64,000 nucleotides of DNA from Paraburkholderia bryophila. GTDB taxonomy: Bacteria > Pseudomonadota > Gammaproteobacteria > Burkholderiales > Burkholderiaceae. Of the stretch, positions 27,536-38,053 are shown piece by piece. The DNA is taken from assembly GCF_013409255.1 (NCBI RefSeq), contig NZ_JACCAS010000001.1:3720001-3784000 (forward strand), given 5' to 3'. The position numbers and the translations under genes are program-made. Position 1 is the stretch's first letter. Every line of letters starts with the position of its first letter. The notes beneath the pieces are model-generated. The model ran no database searches and was not told the DNA's origin. It saw only the letters and a list, made by a program, of their open reading frames with translations.

Positions 27536-28189
27536 ATGAAAAAACTCGTCATCCTGATTTCGGGGCGGGGAAGCAACATGGAAGCCATCGTTCGAGCCTG
27601 CTCGGACGAGGTTTGGCCGGCGCAAGTCGCCGCCGTGATTGCCAACCGTCCTGACGCCGCGGGCCTTGCGTTCGCGGCGTCGCACGGTATTGCCACGGCG
27701 GTGGTCGACCACCGCCAGTATCCCGACCGCGACAGCTTCGACGCGGCGCTCGCCCAGCAGATCGACGGCTTCGCGCCCGATCTCGTGGTGCTCGCGGGCT
27801 TCATGCGCGTGCTGACGGCCGGTTTCGTCGACCGTTACGCCGGGCGCATGCTGAACGTTCACCCGTCGCTGCTGCCGAGCTTTCCGGGCCTGAAAACCCA
27901 TCAACAGGCACTGGACGCCGGCGTGCGGCTGCACGGCGCGTCGGTGCATTTTGTTACGTCGCAACTGGATCACGGGCCAATCGTCGCGCAGGCGGCGGTT
28001 CCCGTGGAAAACGGCGACACCCCCGCCATGCTCGCGGAACGCGTGCTGGCAATCGAACACATTATTTATCCACGCGCGGTGCGCTGGTTCGTCGAAGGGC
28101 GCCTTGCTCTAGATGGCCTGCGTGTCACGCTTACGCCGTCAGAGCCGCAATGGCTCTTTGCCGGTCACACCGCCGGAGAGGGCGCATGA
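27536..28189 (+). CDS. purN: Phosphoribosylglycinamide formyltransferase (GAR transformylase)
   Basis: The 217-residue enzyme transfers the formyl group of 10-formyl-tetrahydrofolate to GAR in purine synthesis. It starts MKKLVILISGRGSNMEAI, the phosphate-binding loop. The active-site segment LNVHPSLLPSFPGLKTHQQALDAG carries the catalytic Asn and His, and the second conserved Asp is in QLDHGPIVAQA. Length is normal. Its stop overlaps the start of the methyltransferase gene (ATGA), so the two are co-translated. It is divergent from ribF across 116 bases. Confidence 0.97.
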   Translation: MKKLVILISGRGSNMEAIVRACSDEVWPAQVAAVIANRPDAAGLAFAASHGIATAVVDHRQYPDRDSFDAALAQQIDGFAPDLVVLAGFMRVLTAGFVDRYAGRMLNVHPSLLPSFPGLKTHQQALDAGVRLHGASVHFVTSQLDHGPIVAQAAVPVENGDTPAMLAERVLAIEHIIYPRAVRWFVEGRLALDGLRVTLTPSEPQWLFAGHTAGEGA

Positions 28190-29445
28190 GATTACATGGT
28201 TTTTTGATTGGACAAACTGAGACTTTGCTGGCTGAAGTCCTGAAACTTACCGGCCCGGCCGATGCCACGACCAGCCGCTTTTTCCGCGCTCATCCGAAGC
28301 TTGGGCACGGCGAGCGCGGCGTGATCGCGGAAGCGGTGTTCGCGGTGCTGCGTCGCCGGATGGAATTCGCCCATCTGGCCGAAAGCGGCGCCGGCAGCCC
28401 GGCTCGCCGCATGGCTTTGCTCGGCCTGATGCAAACGGCGGGGCGTAACGCGCTCAAGCCGTTCGTGTCGGAACAGGAGTTGAGCTGGCTCGAACACGTG
28501 TCGAAGATCGACCCGCAAAGCCTGCCGCTGCGAATTCGCCTGAATCTGCCTGACTGGATCTATCAGGCGTTAGCCAAGCGTTTCGAACCCGCCGAGTTGG
28601 CCCAACTGGCCGCCGCGCTGAACTACCCGGCGCCGCTGGATTTGCGCTCGAACCCGATCAAGGCGAGCCGCGACGACGTGCTCGACGCGCTGTCGAAGGC
28701 CGGCATCGAAGGCGGCGCCACGCCGTTCGCGCCGTTCGGTGTGCGGGTGGTCGGCAAGCCGCCGCTCACCAAACTCGACGCGTTCCAGAACGGCTGGGTC
28801 GAAGTGCAGGACGAAGGCAGCCAACTGTTGTGCTCGCTGGTCGCGCCCAAGCGCGGCGAGATGATCGTCGACTTCTGCGCGGGCGCGGGCGGCAAGACGC
28901 TGGCGCTGGGCGCGGCGATGCGCTCCACCGGCCGTCTGTATGCGTTCGACATCTCGGAGCGGCGTCTCGCCAAACTCAAGCCGCGCCTCGCGCGCAGCGG
29001 GTTGTCGAACGTGAATCCGGTGCTGATCGATAGCGAACACGACGCCAAGATCAAGCGTCTGGCCGGCAAGATCGACCGCGTGCTGGTCGATGCGCCGTGC
29101 AGCGGGCTGGGCACGCTGCGCCGCAACCCGGATCTGAAGTGGCGTCAGTCGCCGGACTCGGTCGCGGAACTGGCGCCGAAGCAGTTGTCGATTCTGGCGA
29201 GCGCCTCGCGTCTGGTGAAGAAGGGCGGCCGCCTCGTCTACGCGACCTGCTCGATTCTGGAAGCGGAAAACGAAGTGGTCGTGCAACAGTTCCTCGCCGA
29301 TCATCCGGACTTCGTTCTGGTGCCCGTACGCGACGTGCTGGCCGAGCAGCGCATCGAACTGGAAATGGGCGACTACCTGTCGCTGTGGCCGCACCGCCAC
29401 GCAACCGACGGCTTCTTCGCCGCCGTGCTGGAACGCCAGAGCTAA
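28186..29445 (+). CDS. RsmB/NOP-family rRNA cytosine-C5 methyltransferase
   Basis: The 419-residue protein is an SAM-dependent RNA m5C methyltransferase. The NusB-like N-terminal region is reduced (about 1-130). The catalytic domain has EVQDEGSQLLCSLVAPKRGEMIVDFCAGAGGKTLALG (SAM site), VLVDAPCSGLGTLRRNPDLKWR with one catalytic Cys, and LVYATCSILEAENE with the other. It is RsmB-like, but 16S position 967 cannot be proved because RsmB is normally encoded with fmt and def. The ATG at 28186 overlaps the purN stop. Confidence 0.9.
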   Translation: MRLHGFLIGQTETLLAEVLKLTGPADATTSRFFRAHPKLGHGERGVIAEAVFAVLRRRMEFAHLAESGAGSPARRMALLGLMQTAGRNALKPFVSEQELSWLEHVSKIDPQSLPLRIRLNLPDWIYQALAKRFEPAELAQLAAALNYPAPLDLRSNPIKASRDDVLDALSKAGIEGGATPFAPFGVRVVGKPPLTKLDAFQNGWVEVQDEGSQLLCSLVAPKRGEMIVDFCAGAGGKTLALGAAMRSTGRLYAFDISERRLAKLKPRLARSGLSNVNPVLIDSEHDAKIKRLAGKIDRVLVDAPCSGLGTLRRNPDLKWRQSPDSVAELAPKQLSILASASRLVKKGGRLVYATCSILEAENEVVVQQFLADHPDFVLVPVRDVLAEQRIELEMGDYLSLWPHRHATDGFFAAVLERQS

Positions 29446-29523
29446 GCAACGCGACAGGCTTTTTGCCGACGTGCCGTGGGTTGGTTAGTTGACCCGCGGC
29501 ACGCCGGCGATTTCGGCGACATC

Positions 29524-30879
29524 ATGCAAAACCGTATTTTTTCTCATATGTTCGGCGACCTCGCGCGCGACTTCGGCCAGCCCGTCATGCTCTGGCAGGT
29601 CGGCGTGCTGCTGGGGACGCTCGCGCTCGCGTGGCTGCTCGCGCGCCTGTTGCGGCGCACGCTCGATCTGCGTCGGCAAACGCGTTACCAGACGCTGCGC
29701 TTCGGTGCGGAAAGCCTGAACCGCGCCTTCTTCCCGCTGATCGGCGCGGTGCTCGTGTGGCTCGCGCGCACGATCACCGCGCCATTCATGCATACCGCGC
29801 TGCTCGATCTGGCCTTGGTGCCGCTGTTTGGCATCGGGCTGATCTACATCGTGTTTTTCATCGCGCGACGGGTTTTTAGCCACGACGGCGTGACGCATCC
29901 CTGGCTGTTCCTGGTCGAAAAACTGGTCTCGCTGGTCGTCTGGATCGGCATGGTGCTGACCGTGATGGGCATTCAGGACGACGTGATCTCGTGGATGGGC
30001 AGCGTCCATTTCCGTGTTGCCAATGCGCACATGACGCTGCTGTCGCTCACCACGGGCCTGCTGTGGGTCTGCGTGACGATGATCGTCGCGATGTGGCTCG
30101 GCTCCACGTTCGAGGACCGCCTGATCCGTTCGACCACGCTCGACGCCAATCTGAAGGTGGTGGTGGCGCGCGTCGGTCGGGCAGCGTTGATGCTGGCGGC
30201 GATTCTGATCAGCCTGTCGCTGGTCGGCATCGACATCACCGTGCTGGGCGTGTTCGGCGGCGCGTTGGGCGTCGGGCTAGGGTTCGGGCTGCAGAAGATC
30301 GCCAGCAACTACGTGTCGGGCTTCATCATCCTGATCGACCGGTCGCTGCGGATCGGCGACACGATCAACGTGAGCGGCTTGCAAGGCATGGTCACGCAGA
30401 TTCGTACGCGCTACACCGTGGTGCGTGGGCTCGACGGTATCGAAACGCTGATCCCGAACGAAAAACTGATCACGGACGTAGTGCAGAACCAGTCGTCGTT
30501 CCTGACGCGCGGGTATTCGAAGGTGGTCGTGCAAGTCGCCTATTCGTCGGACGTCGAGCAGGCCATGGGTCTGCTCGCGCAAGCGGCCGAAGGCGTGCCG
30601 CGCGTGCTCAAGGAGCCCGCGCCCACGCCCTATCTGGCGAGCTTCGGCACCGACGGCATCAATCTCGAACTGGGTTTCTGGATCGAAGACGCGGCAACCG
30701 GCACGTCGGGTGTGCGCTCCGCCGTGAACCGCAATATCTGGCGTCTGTTCTCCGAACACGACATCTCGATTCCGTTCGCGCAACGCGAAGTGCGGATCGT
30801 GGGCAATGTGAGTGCGGCCATGCCGCAACCGGTAACAATGACCGCCCCTGCGGCCAATCAGGCGGACGGCGCCCTCTGA
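29524..30879 (+). CDS. MscS-family mechanosensitive channel with extended N-terminal membrane region
   Basis: The 451-residue inner-membrane protein has about five or six predicted helices before the MscS core. The pore helix is characteristic: VLGVFGGALGVGLGFGLQKIASNYVSGFIIL, with Gly/Ala packing. The beta domain follows with RIGDTINVSGLQGMVTQIRTRYTVVRGLDGIETLIPNEKLI, then the alpha/beta tail. It is larger than E. coli MscS (286) and nearer to YbdG/YnaI-like channels. Such channels release solutes on hypo-osmotic shock. The ATG at 29524 was chosen over one 16 codons upstream, which has no better ribosome site. Confidence 0.9.
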   Translation: MQNRIFSHMFGDLARDFGQPVMLWQVGVLLGTLALAWLLARLLRRTLDLRRQTRYQTLRFGAESLNRAFFPLIGAVLVWLARTITAPFMHTALLDLALVPLFGIGLIYIVFFIARRVFSHDGVTHPWLFLVEKLVSLVVWIGMVLTVMGIQDDVISWMGSVHFRVANAHMTLLSLTTGLLWVCVTMIVAMWLGSTFEDRLIRSTTLDANLKVVVARVGRAALMLAAILISLSLVGIDITVLGVFGGALGVGLGFGLQKIASNYVSGFIILIDRSLRIGDTINVSGLQGMVTQIRTRYTVVRGLDGIETLIPNEKLITDVVQNQSSFLTRGYSKVVVQVAYSSDVEQAMGLLAQAAEGVPRVLKEPAPTPYLASFGTDGINLELGFWIEDAATGTSGVRSAVNRNIWRLFSEHDISIPFAQREVRIVGNVSAAMPQPVTMTAPAANQADGAL

Positions 30880-30894
30880 CGGGTGTTTCGAACC

Positions 30895-30927
30895 CGCCGA
30901 CAGCGGTAAAAACCCTGTCGGCGTTTT
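30895..30927 (+). terminator. Terminator after the MscS-family gene
   Basis: CGCCGACAG and CTGTCGGCG form a perfect 9-bp stem with an 11-base loop, followed by TTTT. It begins 16 bases past the stop. Confidence 0.75.
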
Positions 30928-31081
30928 CCATCCCATTGATATCGCACAAAAAATCCCCATTTGTTACAAACGCTTGGAACGGTTCAAGTAGAATGACGTC
31001 CAATCCCGCTGTATGCTTTCACTTTCTTGACATGCGCATGTTGCGTGTGTCTGGTGTCTCTCGTTCCACAGGTAAATTGCC

Positions 31082-32278
31082 TTGTTGAATTCCTTGCTCG
31101 ACTTCCTTGCCCACGGTCTGCTGCGCTTCTCGTGGTGGCAACTCGTGGTGTACACGCTGATCGCGACGCACATCACGATTATCGGCGTGACGGTCTATCT
31201 GCATCGCTGCCAGGCGCATCGCGCGCTGGAGCTGCATCCGGTCGTCAGTCATTTTTTCCGTTTCTGGCTGTGGATGACCACTGGCATGCTGACCGGCCAA
31301 TGGGCCGCGATTCATCGTAAGCACCATGCCAAGTGCGAGACCGAAGAAGATCCGCATAGCCCGCAAACGCGCGGCATCTGGAAGGTGTTGCTCGAAGGTG
31401 CGGAGCTGTACCGCACCGAGGCCAAGAACGAAGAAACGATGCGCAAATTCAGCCACGGTACGCCGAATGACTGGATGGAACGCAACGTCTACACGAAGTA
31501 CCCGATCCTCGGCGTGAGCCTGATGATGGTGCTGAACATCGCGCTGTTCGGCGTGGCCGGTCTGACGATCTGGGCCGTGCAGATGGTGTGGATTCCCTTC
31601 TGGGCCGCGGGCGTGGTCAATGGCCTCGCGCACTTCTGGGGCTATCGCAACTTCAACTCGTCGGATGCGAGCACCAACATCTTCCCGTGGGGCATCCTCA
31701 TCGGCGGTGAAGAGCTGCATAACAATCACCACACGTATGCGACGTCGGCCAAGCTGTCGAACAAGTGGTACGAGTTCGATATCGGCTGGATGTACATTCG
31801 CATCATGTCGGCGTTCCGTCTTGCCAAGGTGAAGAAGGTCGCGCCGACGCCGCGTCTGACCACCGGCAAGCTGGTGCTCGATCAGGACACGCTGCAAGCC
31901 GTGCTGGCCAACCGCTACGAAGTGATGGCGCGTTACGGCAAGGCGCTCAAGCGCGCCTATCGCCAGGAATTGGCTCATCTGAAAGAAGTGGGTGCGCGCG
32001 AGAAGTATCAGGTCATGCGCGGTGCGCGTAGCTGGTTCCACAAGGAAGAAGCCGGTTTGAACGAGCCGCAGAAGCGCCAATTGCCGCAAATCTTCGCAAA
32101 CAGCCAGAAGCTCAAGACCTACATCGACATGCGCAACGAACTCGCGTCCATGTGGGAGCGGTCGAATGCGTCGCGTGACCAGTTGCTGGTTCAGTTGCAG
32201 GACTGGTGCCATCGTGCTGAGCAGAGCGGTATCAAAGCGCTGCAGGAATTCGCTTTGCGACTGCGCCGTTATGCCTGA
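31082..32278 (+). CDS. Membrane fatty acid/acyl-CoA desaturase
   Basis: The 398-residue integral membrane di-iron desaturase introduces a double bond into an acyl chain. The three His boxes are in place: HRCQAHR (about residue 42), HRKHH (about 80) and ELHNNHHTY (about 220). Hydrophobic segments near 17-37, 57-75, 143-163 and 165-185 fit two pairs of helices. A C-terminal cytoplasmic tail of about 150 residues, rich in charged helices, is longer than in minimal desaturases. The start is TTG at 31082 (or the next codon, also TTG); no ATG is near, and AGG precedes it. Role is probably membrane fluidity. Confidence 0.9.
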   Translation: MLNSLLDFLAHGLLRFSWWQLVVYTLIATHITIIGVTVYLHRCQAHRALELHPVVSHFFRFWLWMTTGMLTGQWAAIHRKHHAKCETEEDPHSPQTRGIWKVLLEGAELYRTEAKNEETMRKFSHGTPNDWMERNVYTKYPILGVSLMMVLNIALFGVAGLTIWAVQMVWIPFWAAGVVNGLAHFWGYRNFNSSDASTNIFPWGILIGGEELHNNHHTYATSAKLSNKWYEFDIGWMYIRIMSAFRLAKVKKVAPTPRLTTGKLVLDQDTLQAVLANRYEVMARYGKALKRAYRQELAHLKEVGAREKYQVMRGARSWFHKEEAGLNEPQKRQLPQIFANSQKLKTYIDMRNELASMWERSNASRDQLLVQLQDWCHRAEQSGIKALQEFALRLRRYA

Positions 32279-32310
32279 TTGCGAAATCCATTAAAATCTC
32301 GTTACGTCAC

Positions 32311-32341
32311 AAAACCCCGCGTTGGCGGGGTTTTGCTTTTT
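32311..32341 (+). terminator. Rho-independent terminator for the desaturase gene
   Basis: AAAACCCCGC / GCGGGGTTTT with a 4-base loop, followed by GCTTTTT, 32 bases past the stop. Confidence 0.88.
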
Positions 32342-32408
32342 GGGCCGCGGAAATTGCAACGACACGTCGTTGACCGCCCGCGGCGGCAGAGCGAAGGCAG
32401 AGGAGATC

Positions 32409-33548
32409 ATGGATCAGCAGGCGATCAGGACCGTCGAATACGATCGGCCGCAAGCGCAGGGCATGACCTGCGGCATCGGGCAGGCTTGGGCGAAGGTGCC
32501 CGACACGCCGTCGGCGCAGGAAAAAGCGGCACTGAAGACACGCATCCGCGCGCTGCTTGAGCGCGAGAAAGCGGTGCTCGTCGCGCATTACTACGTCGAC
32601 GCGGAGTTGCAGGAACTCGCCGATGAAACCGGCGGTTGCGTGGCCGATTCGCTGGAAATGGCGCGTTTCGGCCGTGATCACGATGCGCAGACGCTGGTGG
32701 TGGCCGGGGTGCGTTTTATGGGCGAGACGGCCAAAATTCTGAGCCCCAACAAGCGCATTCTGATGCCCGATCTCGACGCGACCTGTTCGCTCGATCTGGG
32801 CTGTCCTGTGGACGAATTCTCGGCGTTCTGCGACGCGCATCCTGATCGCACGGTGGTCGTGTACGCGAACACCAGCGCGGCGGTGAAGGCGCGCGCGGAC
32901 TGGATGGTGACGTCGTCGATCGGTCTGGAGATCGTCGCCGATCTGCATGCGCGCGGCGAAAAGATCATCTGGGCGCCGGACCGGCACCTCGGCAGCTACA
33001 TCCAGAGCAAGACCGGTGCGGACATGCTGTTGTGGCAAGGCTCGTGTCTCGTGCACGACGAATTCAAAGGCATTGAACTCGATCTGCTGCGCGCGGAGTA
33101 TCCGGGCGCGAAAGTGCTGGTGCATCCGGAATCGCCGGCGAACGTGGTTGCGCAAGCGGACGTGGTGGGGTCGACCACGCAATTGATCGACGCCGCGCAA
33201 AAACTCGATGCCACGCATTTCATCGTCGCGACCGATCTCGGCATTCTGCACAAGATGCAACTCGCCGCGCCCGGCAAGACCCTGATTGCCGCGCCGACGG
33301 CCGGCAACAGCGCGACCTGCAAGAGTTGCGCGCACTGCCCGTGGATGGCGATGAACGGCCTGGCGAATCTGGCCGACGTGCTGGAACGCGGCCATAACGA
33401 AATTTTCGTCGACCGTGCGATCGGCGAGCGGGCGCGTCTGCCGATCGACCGGATGCTGGATTTCGCCGCACGCCAGAAGAAACGCGTGCAGGCGAGCGGT
33501 GATCTCGCGCGCGACGCGCAACTGTATTCGAATGTGGGAGCAGCGTGA
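32409..33548 (+). CDS. nadA: Quinolinate synthase A
   Basis: The 379-residue 4Fe-4S enzyme condenses iminoaspartate with dihydroxyacetone phosphate to make quinolinate, the NAD precursor. Conserved segments are [51 protein letters not shown] and [22 protein letters not shown]. The cluster Cys residues are in [23 protein letters not shown] and the C-terminal [15 protein letters not shown]. The start at 32409 has AGGAGATC just before it. It is directly coupled to nadC. Confidence 0.97.
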   Translation: MDQQAIRTVEYDRPQAQGMTCGIGQAWAKVPDTPSAQEKAALKTRIRALLEREKAVLVAHYYVDAELQELADETGGCVADSLEMARFGRDHDAQTLVVAGVRFMGETAKILSPNKRILMPDLDATCSLDLGCPVDEFSAFCDAHPDRTVVVYANTSAAVKARADWMVTSSIGLEIVADLHARGEKIIWAPDRHLGSYIQSKTGADMLLWQGSCLVHDEFKGIELDLLRAEYPGAKVLVHPESPANVVAQADVVGSTTQLIDAAQKLDATHFIVATDLGILHKMQLAAPGKTLIAAPTAGNSATCKSCAHCPWMAMNGLANLADVLERGHNEIFVDRAIGERARLPIDRMLDFAARQKKRVQASGDLARDAQLYSNVGAA

Positions 33549-34459
33549 TGGGGGCGGTTGAGGGCATGGTGGAGCACGATCTGGGCGACGCAGTGTCGCC
33601 GCTGTTCGCTGAAATTCACGCGCAATACGGTGCGGCATTCGACGCCGCGCTCACGCGCAACGTCGCCGATGCGCTGGCCGAAGATATCGGCGCAGGCGAT
33701 CAGACCGGCCGCCTGGTGTCCGCGGACGACGTACGCAACGCGCGCATTATCGTGCGGGAAGATGCGGTGCTCTGCGGCGTGCCGTGGTTCAACGCGGTGA
33801 TGCGCGAGGTGGATTCGCGCATCGACGTGCGATGGCTCTACCGCGAAGGTGATCGCATGACGGCGGACGCGCCCGTTTGCGAACTGCGCGGACCGGTGCG
33901 CGCGTTGCTGACGGCCGAACGCAACGCGCTGAACTTTTTGCAGTTGCTGTCGGGCGTGGCGAGCGCAACGCGCCGTTATGTCGACGCGATCGCCCATACG
34001 CGAACGCGCATTCTGGACACGCGTAAGACGCTGCCCGGTTTGCGGCTCGCGCAGAAATACGCGGTGCGTGTGGGCGGCGGCGCGAATCAGCGGCTCGCGC
34101 TGTACGACGGCATTCTGATCAAGGAAAACCACATTGCCGCAGCCGGCGGCGTGGGTGCGGCAATGGACGCGGCACTTGCGCTGAACGCGGGCATCACTAT
34201 CCAGATCGAGGTTGAGACGCTGGAGCAACTGGAAACGGCGTTGGCGCATCGTGCGCAATCCATTCTGCTGGACAACTTCTCGTTCGACGCAATGCGCGAG
34301 GCCGTTCGCGTAACAGCGGGACGGGCGGTGCTGGAGGTGTCGGGTGGCGTGAACTTCGACGCGGTACAGACGATTGCGGAAACGGGCGTCGATCGGGTGT
34401 CGATCGGCGCATTGACCAAAGACGTGCGCGCAACCGATTACTCGATGCGGATTGTTTGA
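33548..34459 (+). CDS. nadC: Nicotinate-nucleotide pyrophosphorylase (quinolinate phosphoribosyltransferase)
   Basis: The 303-residue enzyme converts quinolinate and PRPP to nicotinate mononucleotide. Family landmarks are LAEDIGAGDQTG, LTAERNALNFLQLLSGVAS, RILDTRKTLPGLRLAQKYAVRVGGGANQRL and IKENHIAAAGG, with the C-terminal VEVSGGVNFDAV-type phosphate loop read as LEVSGGVNFDAVQ. The ATG at 33548 overlaps the nadA stop (TGATG); a GTG one codon earlier is an alternative. It ends nadA-nadC, which converges on nadB. Confidence 0.97.
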   Translation: MGAVEGMVEHDLGDAVSPLFAEIHAQYGAAFDAALTRNVADALAEDIGAGDQTGRLVSADDVRNARIIVREDAVLCGVPWFNAVMREVDSRIDVRWLYREGDRMTADAPVCELRGPVRALLTAERNALNFLQLLSGVASATRRYVDAIAHTRTRILDTRKTLPGLRLAQKYAVRVGGGANQRLALYDGILIKENHIAAAGGVGAAMDAALALNAGITIQIEVETLEQLETALAHRAQSILLDNFSFDAMREAVRVTAGRAVLEVSGGVNFDAVQTIAETGVDRVSIGALTKDVRATDYSMRIV

Positions 34460-34498
34460 GGCAAGGGCTTACGCGTTCAAGCGTTAGCTGCACTAGAG

Positions 34499-34538
34499 AA
34501 AAGGCCATCGCCAGTGTGTTCACCGGCGATGGCCTTTT
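34499..34538. terminator. Bidirectional terminator between nadC and nadB
   Basis: AAAAGGCCATCGCC and GGCGATGGCCTTTT form a long stem with a small internal mismatch and loop. A run and T run on either side let it end both the plus-strand nadAC and the minus-strand nadB transcripts. Confidence 0.88.
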
Positions 34539-34557
34539 CGTTTCAACTCACATTCAA

Positions 34558-36156
34558 TCACACATTGCGGTTGCGCACATGCTCCGGCGATAGAACCGAC
34601 GGCAACGCCTTCGGCAACGTGGCCGGCCAGTCGCGGCTGAAGTGCAGGCCGCGGCTCTCGCGCCGCGACCGCGCGCCTTCCACGATCAGCGACCCCACGT
34701 CCACCAGATTACGTAGCTCAAGCAGATCGCGGCTGACCTTGAAGTTCGCGTAGTACTCGTGGATCTCGTCACGCAGCAAGGCGAGCCGGTGTTTGGCGCG
34801 CATCAGACGCTTGTCGGTGCGCACAATGCCGACGTAATTCCACATCAGCCGGCGCAACTCGTCCCAGTTGTGCGCGACGACCACTTCCTCGTCCGGATCG
34901 GAGACGCGGCTCTCGTCCCAGTCGGGCAGCGGTGCATGGACGGCGGCGCTGAAGCCTTCTGCCTCGATAGCCTGCGCGGCGGAGCGCCCGATCACGAGGC
35001 ATTCGAGCAGCGAATTGCTCGCCAGCCGGTTCGCACCGTGCAGACCCGTGCAGGACGTTTCACCGACCGCATACAGGCCCGCGAGATCGGTGCGGCCCGC
35101 CAGATCCGTCACGACGCCGCCACATGTGTAATGCGCGGCCGGCACGACCGGAATCCCTTCTTTGGTGATGTCGATGCCGAATTCGAGGCAGCGCGCGAGG
35201 ATCGTCGGAAAATGCTCGCGCAGGAATTCAGGCGATTGATGGCTGATGTCGAGATACACACAATCGATGCCGCGCTTCTTGATTTCGAAGTCGATTGCAC
35301 GGGCGACGATGTCGCGTGGCGCGAGCTCGGCGCGCTCGTCGTGATTCGGCATGAAGCGGGTGCCGTCGGGCAGCTTCAGAATGCCGCCTTCGCCGCGCAC
35401 GGCCTCCGAGATCAGGAACGACTTCGCGTAGGGATGGAACAGGCAGGTTGGATGGAACTGGATGAATTCCATATTCGACACGCGGCAGCCGGCGCGCCAC
35501 GCCATCGCGATGCCATCGCCCGTCGCGGTGTCGGGGTTCGTTGTGTACAGGTAGACCTTGCCGGCGCCGCCGGTGGCGAGCACGGTATGCGGCGCCTCGA
35601 TCGTGACGGTGCGGCCGCTCTGCAGATTGAGCGCGTACAGACCGTGACACCGACGGCCCGGCAAGCCGAGGCGGTCGGACGTGATCAGATCGATCGCGTA
35701 GTGATCTTCGAGCAGCGTGATGTTCGGGTGACGGCGCACGCGTTCGCTGAGCGTGGCGACCACGGCGTGACCGGTTGCGTCCGCGGCGTGAATGATGCGC
35801 CGATGGCTATGGCCGCCTTCGCGCGTCAAATGGAAGCCGAGTTCTGCGTCGTCGTCTTTGGTGAACGGCACACCTTGCTCGATCAGCCATTCGATCGCGG
35901 CACGCCCGTGTTCGACGATGAAGCGTGTCGCCGCTTCGTCGCATAAGCCGCCGCCGGCAATCAGCGTATCGCGCACATGATTTTCGATGCTGTCTGCCGA
36001 GTCCAGCACCGCGGCGATGCCGCCCTGCGCCCAATCGCTCGCGCCTTCGGTCATGGATCGCTTGGCGACCACTGCAACCCGCCGGGTCTCGGCGAGATTG
36101 AGCGCGACGCTCAAACCAGCCAGACCGCTACCGACAATCGCCACATCGAATTCCAT
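34558..36156 (-). CDS. nadB: L-aspartate oxidase
   Basis: The 532-residue flavoenzyme oxidises L-aspartate to iminoaspartate, the substrate of NadA. The FAD-binding N-terminus is [18 protein letters not shown]. Further markers are [15 protein letters not shown], the active-site [28 protein letters not shown], and [43 protein letters not shown]. The C-terminal helical domain is complete. The ATG at 36156 was preferred over an upstream one because FAD-binding starts right after it; GGGAG precedes it. It completes the de novo NAD pathway with nadA and nadC. Confidence 0.97.
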   Translation of the reverse strand: MEFDVAIVGSGLAGLSVALNLAETRRVAVVAKRSMTEGASDWAQGGIAAVLDSADSIENHVRDTLIAGGGLCDEAATRFIVEHGRAAIEWLIEQGVPFTKDDDAELGFHLTREGGHSHRRIIHAADATGHAVVATLSERVRRHPNITLLEDHYAIDLITSDRLGLPGRRCHGLYALNLQSGRTVTIEAPHTVLATGGAGKVYLYTTNPDTATGDGIAMAWRAGCRVSNMEFIQFHPTCLFHPYAKSFLISEAVRGEGGILKLPDGTRFMPNHDERAELAPRDIVARAIDFEIKKRGIDCVYLDISHQSPEFLREHFPTILARCLEFGIDITKEGIPVVPAAHYTCGGVVTDLAGRTDLAGLYAVGETSCTGLHGANRLASNSLLECLVIGRSAAQAIEAEGFSAAVHAPLPDWDESRVSDPDEEVVVAHNWDELRRLMWNYVGIVRTDKRLMRAKHRLALLRDEIHEYYANFKVSRDLLELRNLVDVGSLIVEGARSRRESRGLHFSRDWPATLPKALPSVLSPEHVRNRNV

Positions 36157-36345
36157 TACCCGCATCTCCCACTGTCGTTTTGCCATGACGGCGAAACATG
36201 CGTTCGCCGCTAAAACGAGAAAGGATACGCGTCGCGATGGAGTAGGGAAAGCTAGCCGAACGGGTTAAGACTATCTCAGTGCGCGAAGGGAATGCTGCGA
36301 CGTGATCGTTGAGATTGGAGCAGCGGAAAACAGGCCCCGTAGAAA

Positions 36346-36376
36346 ACAAAAAAGCCTCGCATGAATGCGAGGCTTT
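36346..36376 (-). terminator. Rho-independent terminator for rpmB-rpmG
   Basis: AAAGCCTCGCAT / ATGCGAGGCTTT with a very short loop, with a T run on the minus strand (A run at 36346-36353). It begins 40 bases past the rpmG stop. Confidence 0.88.
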
Positions 36377-36415
36377 TTGCGCCTGTCTTTGCCTTCGTCA
36401 GGCAGGAGCCAAGAT

Positions 36416-36583
36416 TTATTTAATCTTGGTTTCCTTGTAGTCAACGTGCTTACGGACGACCGGATCAAATTTCTTGATCAGCATCTTTTCCGGCATGTTG
36501 CGTTTGTTCTTCGTCGTCGTGTAGAAATGACCCGTGCCTGCGGTCGATTCCAACTTGATCTTGTCGCGTGCGCCTTTCGCCAT
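36416..36583 (-). CDS. rpmG: 50S ribosomal protein L33
   Basis: A 55-residue basic protein, read from the ATG at 36583 (AAGGAG upstream) to a TAA at 36416-36418. It begins [18 protein letters not shown], continues [28 protein letters not shown] and ends YKETKIK, the L33 pattern of proteobacteria without zinc-binding Cys. It is a large-subunit component. It lies 10 bases after rpmB, the usual rpmB-rpmG pair. Confidence 0.97.
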   Translation of the reverse strand: MAKGARDKIKLESTAGTGHFYTTTKNKRNMPEKMLIKKFDPVVRKHVDYKETKIK

Positions 36584-36593
36584 GATTTACTCC

Positions 36594-36827
36594 TTAGGCT
36601 TGGCCGCGTGCGCGCAGATCTGCGAGCACAGCGTCAATACCGTTTTTGTCGATCAGGCGCAGGCCGGCGTTCGAAACGCGCAGACGCACCCAACGGTTTT
36701 CGCTTTCCACCCAAATACGGCGGTTTTGCAGGTTCGGCAGGAACCGGCGCTTGGTTTTGTTGTTCGCGTGGGAAACGTTGTTGCCGCTCATCGGCGCTTT
36801 CCCAGTTACTTGGCATACGCGTGCCAT
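36594..36827 (-). CDS. rpmB: 50S ribosomal protein L28
   Basis: The 77-residue ribosomal protein starts [27 protein letters not shown] and has [20 protein letters not shown], both standard for L28. It is of normal length and precedes rpmG on the minus strand. The radC gene lies further upstream on the same strand, as in E. coli (radC-rpmB-rpmG). Confidence 0.97.
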   Translation of the reverse strand: MARVCQVTGKAPMSGNNVSHANNKTKRRFLPNLQNRRIWVESENRWVRLRVSNAGLRLIDKNGIDAVLADLRARGQA

Positions 36828-37088
36828 GAGAGCACTCCTAATACGCTAATTCTGAGTTCGAACGCCGTGAAAGTTTCCCGAAAAGAGCCACGCTTAAGTT
36901 ATGAAACTAGAGGCGCTTGGTCCTTTCCGGAACGCCTTGGTGGCTTCGGAACAGGGGGTTGGAAATAGGCAAACCGGAATTATAGCGGAAAAAAAGCCGC
37001 AAAATCAAACCTTATTTGCGATGCCTGACTGCGCTCAACGCCCGTGCGGTCCAGGTTCAGGCCGGATTCGGCCCGGGTTCAAGCCCTG

Positions 37089-37853
37089 TCACGGCCAGCC
37101 GGCGCGGGCGAACGAGTAAACCTGGTCGGTGCCGATCACCAGATGATCGATCAGTTGCACGTCGATCAGCGCGAGGGTGTCGCGCAGTGTGCGCGTCAGG
37201 CGGCAATCGCTCGCGCTCGGCTCGACGACGCCGGAGGGGTGATTATGCGCGACGATCAGGCTGGCTGCATTCAAAGTTAGCGCGCGGCGGGCGATTTCGC
37301 GCGGATACACCGCCATCCGCGTGAGCGTGCCCTGGGCACTTTCCTCGCATTCGATCAACCGATGACGGGCGTCGAGATAGAGCGACATGAACACTTCCTG
37401 TTGAAGTGCGCCGATCCGCAGGCGCAGAAAGTTCTCCACGGCTTCCGGCGAGTTCATCAGCGAACGCTCGCGCATGCGGGCGACCAGCGAGCGGCGCGCC
37501 ATCTCCATGATGGCCAGCAACTGGGCGATTTTCGCCGGCCCGATGCCGCGGATGCCCTCGAAGTCCGAGTAGGACCCGTCGAGCATCGCGCGTAACGAGC
37601 CGAAGCGCTCCAGCAACGCGCGCGCGACGCTGAACACGTCGTGTCCGGGCAAGCCCGAACCCAGCACCAGCACGATCATCTCGGTGTCCGACAATACGCC
37701 GGGTCCGTGGTCGATCAGGCGCTCGCGCGGCATGTCCTGCTTTAGCCACTTGCCGCTGATCAGCCGCGGGCGTGGCCGTTTGCCGCGTACCGGCGGCGGC
37801 GGTAGCACGGCAGGCAAGGGTGTTTCGTCGATCATGCTGGCGTAATCGGCCAT
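37089..37853 (-). CDS. radC: RadC-family JAB-domain protein
   Basis: The 254-residue protein has the RadC layout: an N-terminal helix-hairpin-helix region ([15 protein letters not shown] ... [24 protein letters not shown]) and a C-terminal JAB/MPN domain with metal-site motif [16 protein letters not shown]. The [19 protein letters not shown] segment is also typical. Once named a DNA repair protein, its biochemical role is unsettled. The N-terminus carries an extra Pro-rich tail ([21 protein letters not shown]) before the conserved part, so a later start is possible but no better ribosome site was seen. Confidence 0.93.
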   Translation of the reverse strand: MADYASMIDETPLPAVLPPPPVRGKRPRPRLISGKWLKQDMPRERLIDHGPGVLSDTEMIVLVLGSGLPGHDVFSVARALLERFGSLRAMLDGSYSDFEGIRGIGPAKIAQLLAIMEMARRSLVARMRERSLMNSPEAVENFLRLRIGALQQEVFMSLYLDARHRLIECEESAQGTLTRMAVYPREIARRALTLNAASLIVAHNHPSGVVEPSASDCRLTRTLRDTLALIDVQLIDHLVIGTDQVYSFARAGWP

Positions 37854-38053
37854 ATATAGAGAGTCCTCCGGTTCGGTTTGAGGGCGGCGCCAATGCTGCG
37901 GCGCTCTGCGACGCAGCCAAGCCAGCGCAGACTATGTGGCTTACAATAGGCGCTTTGCGCACGGCACCCCCGACGGTCTGCCACACGCGTACTGCGGCGT
38001 CGACTGTGCCCGCGGCGCACGCGTGCAGCGCGCTTCGACTGAGCGAGCATTGC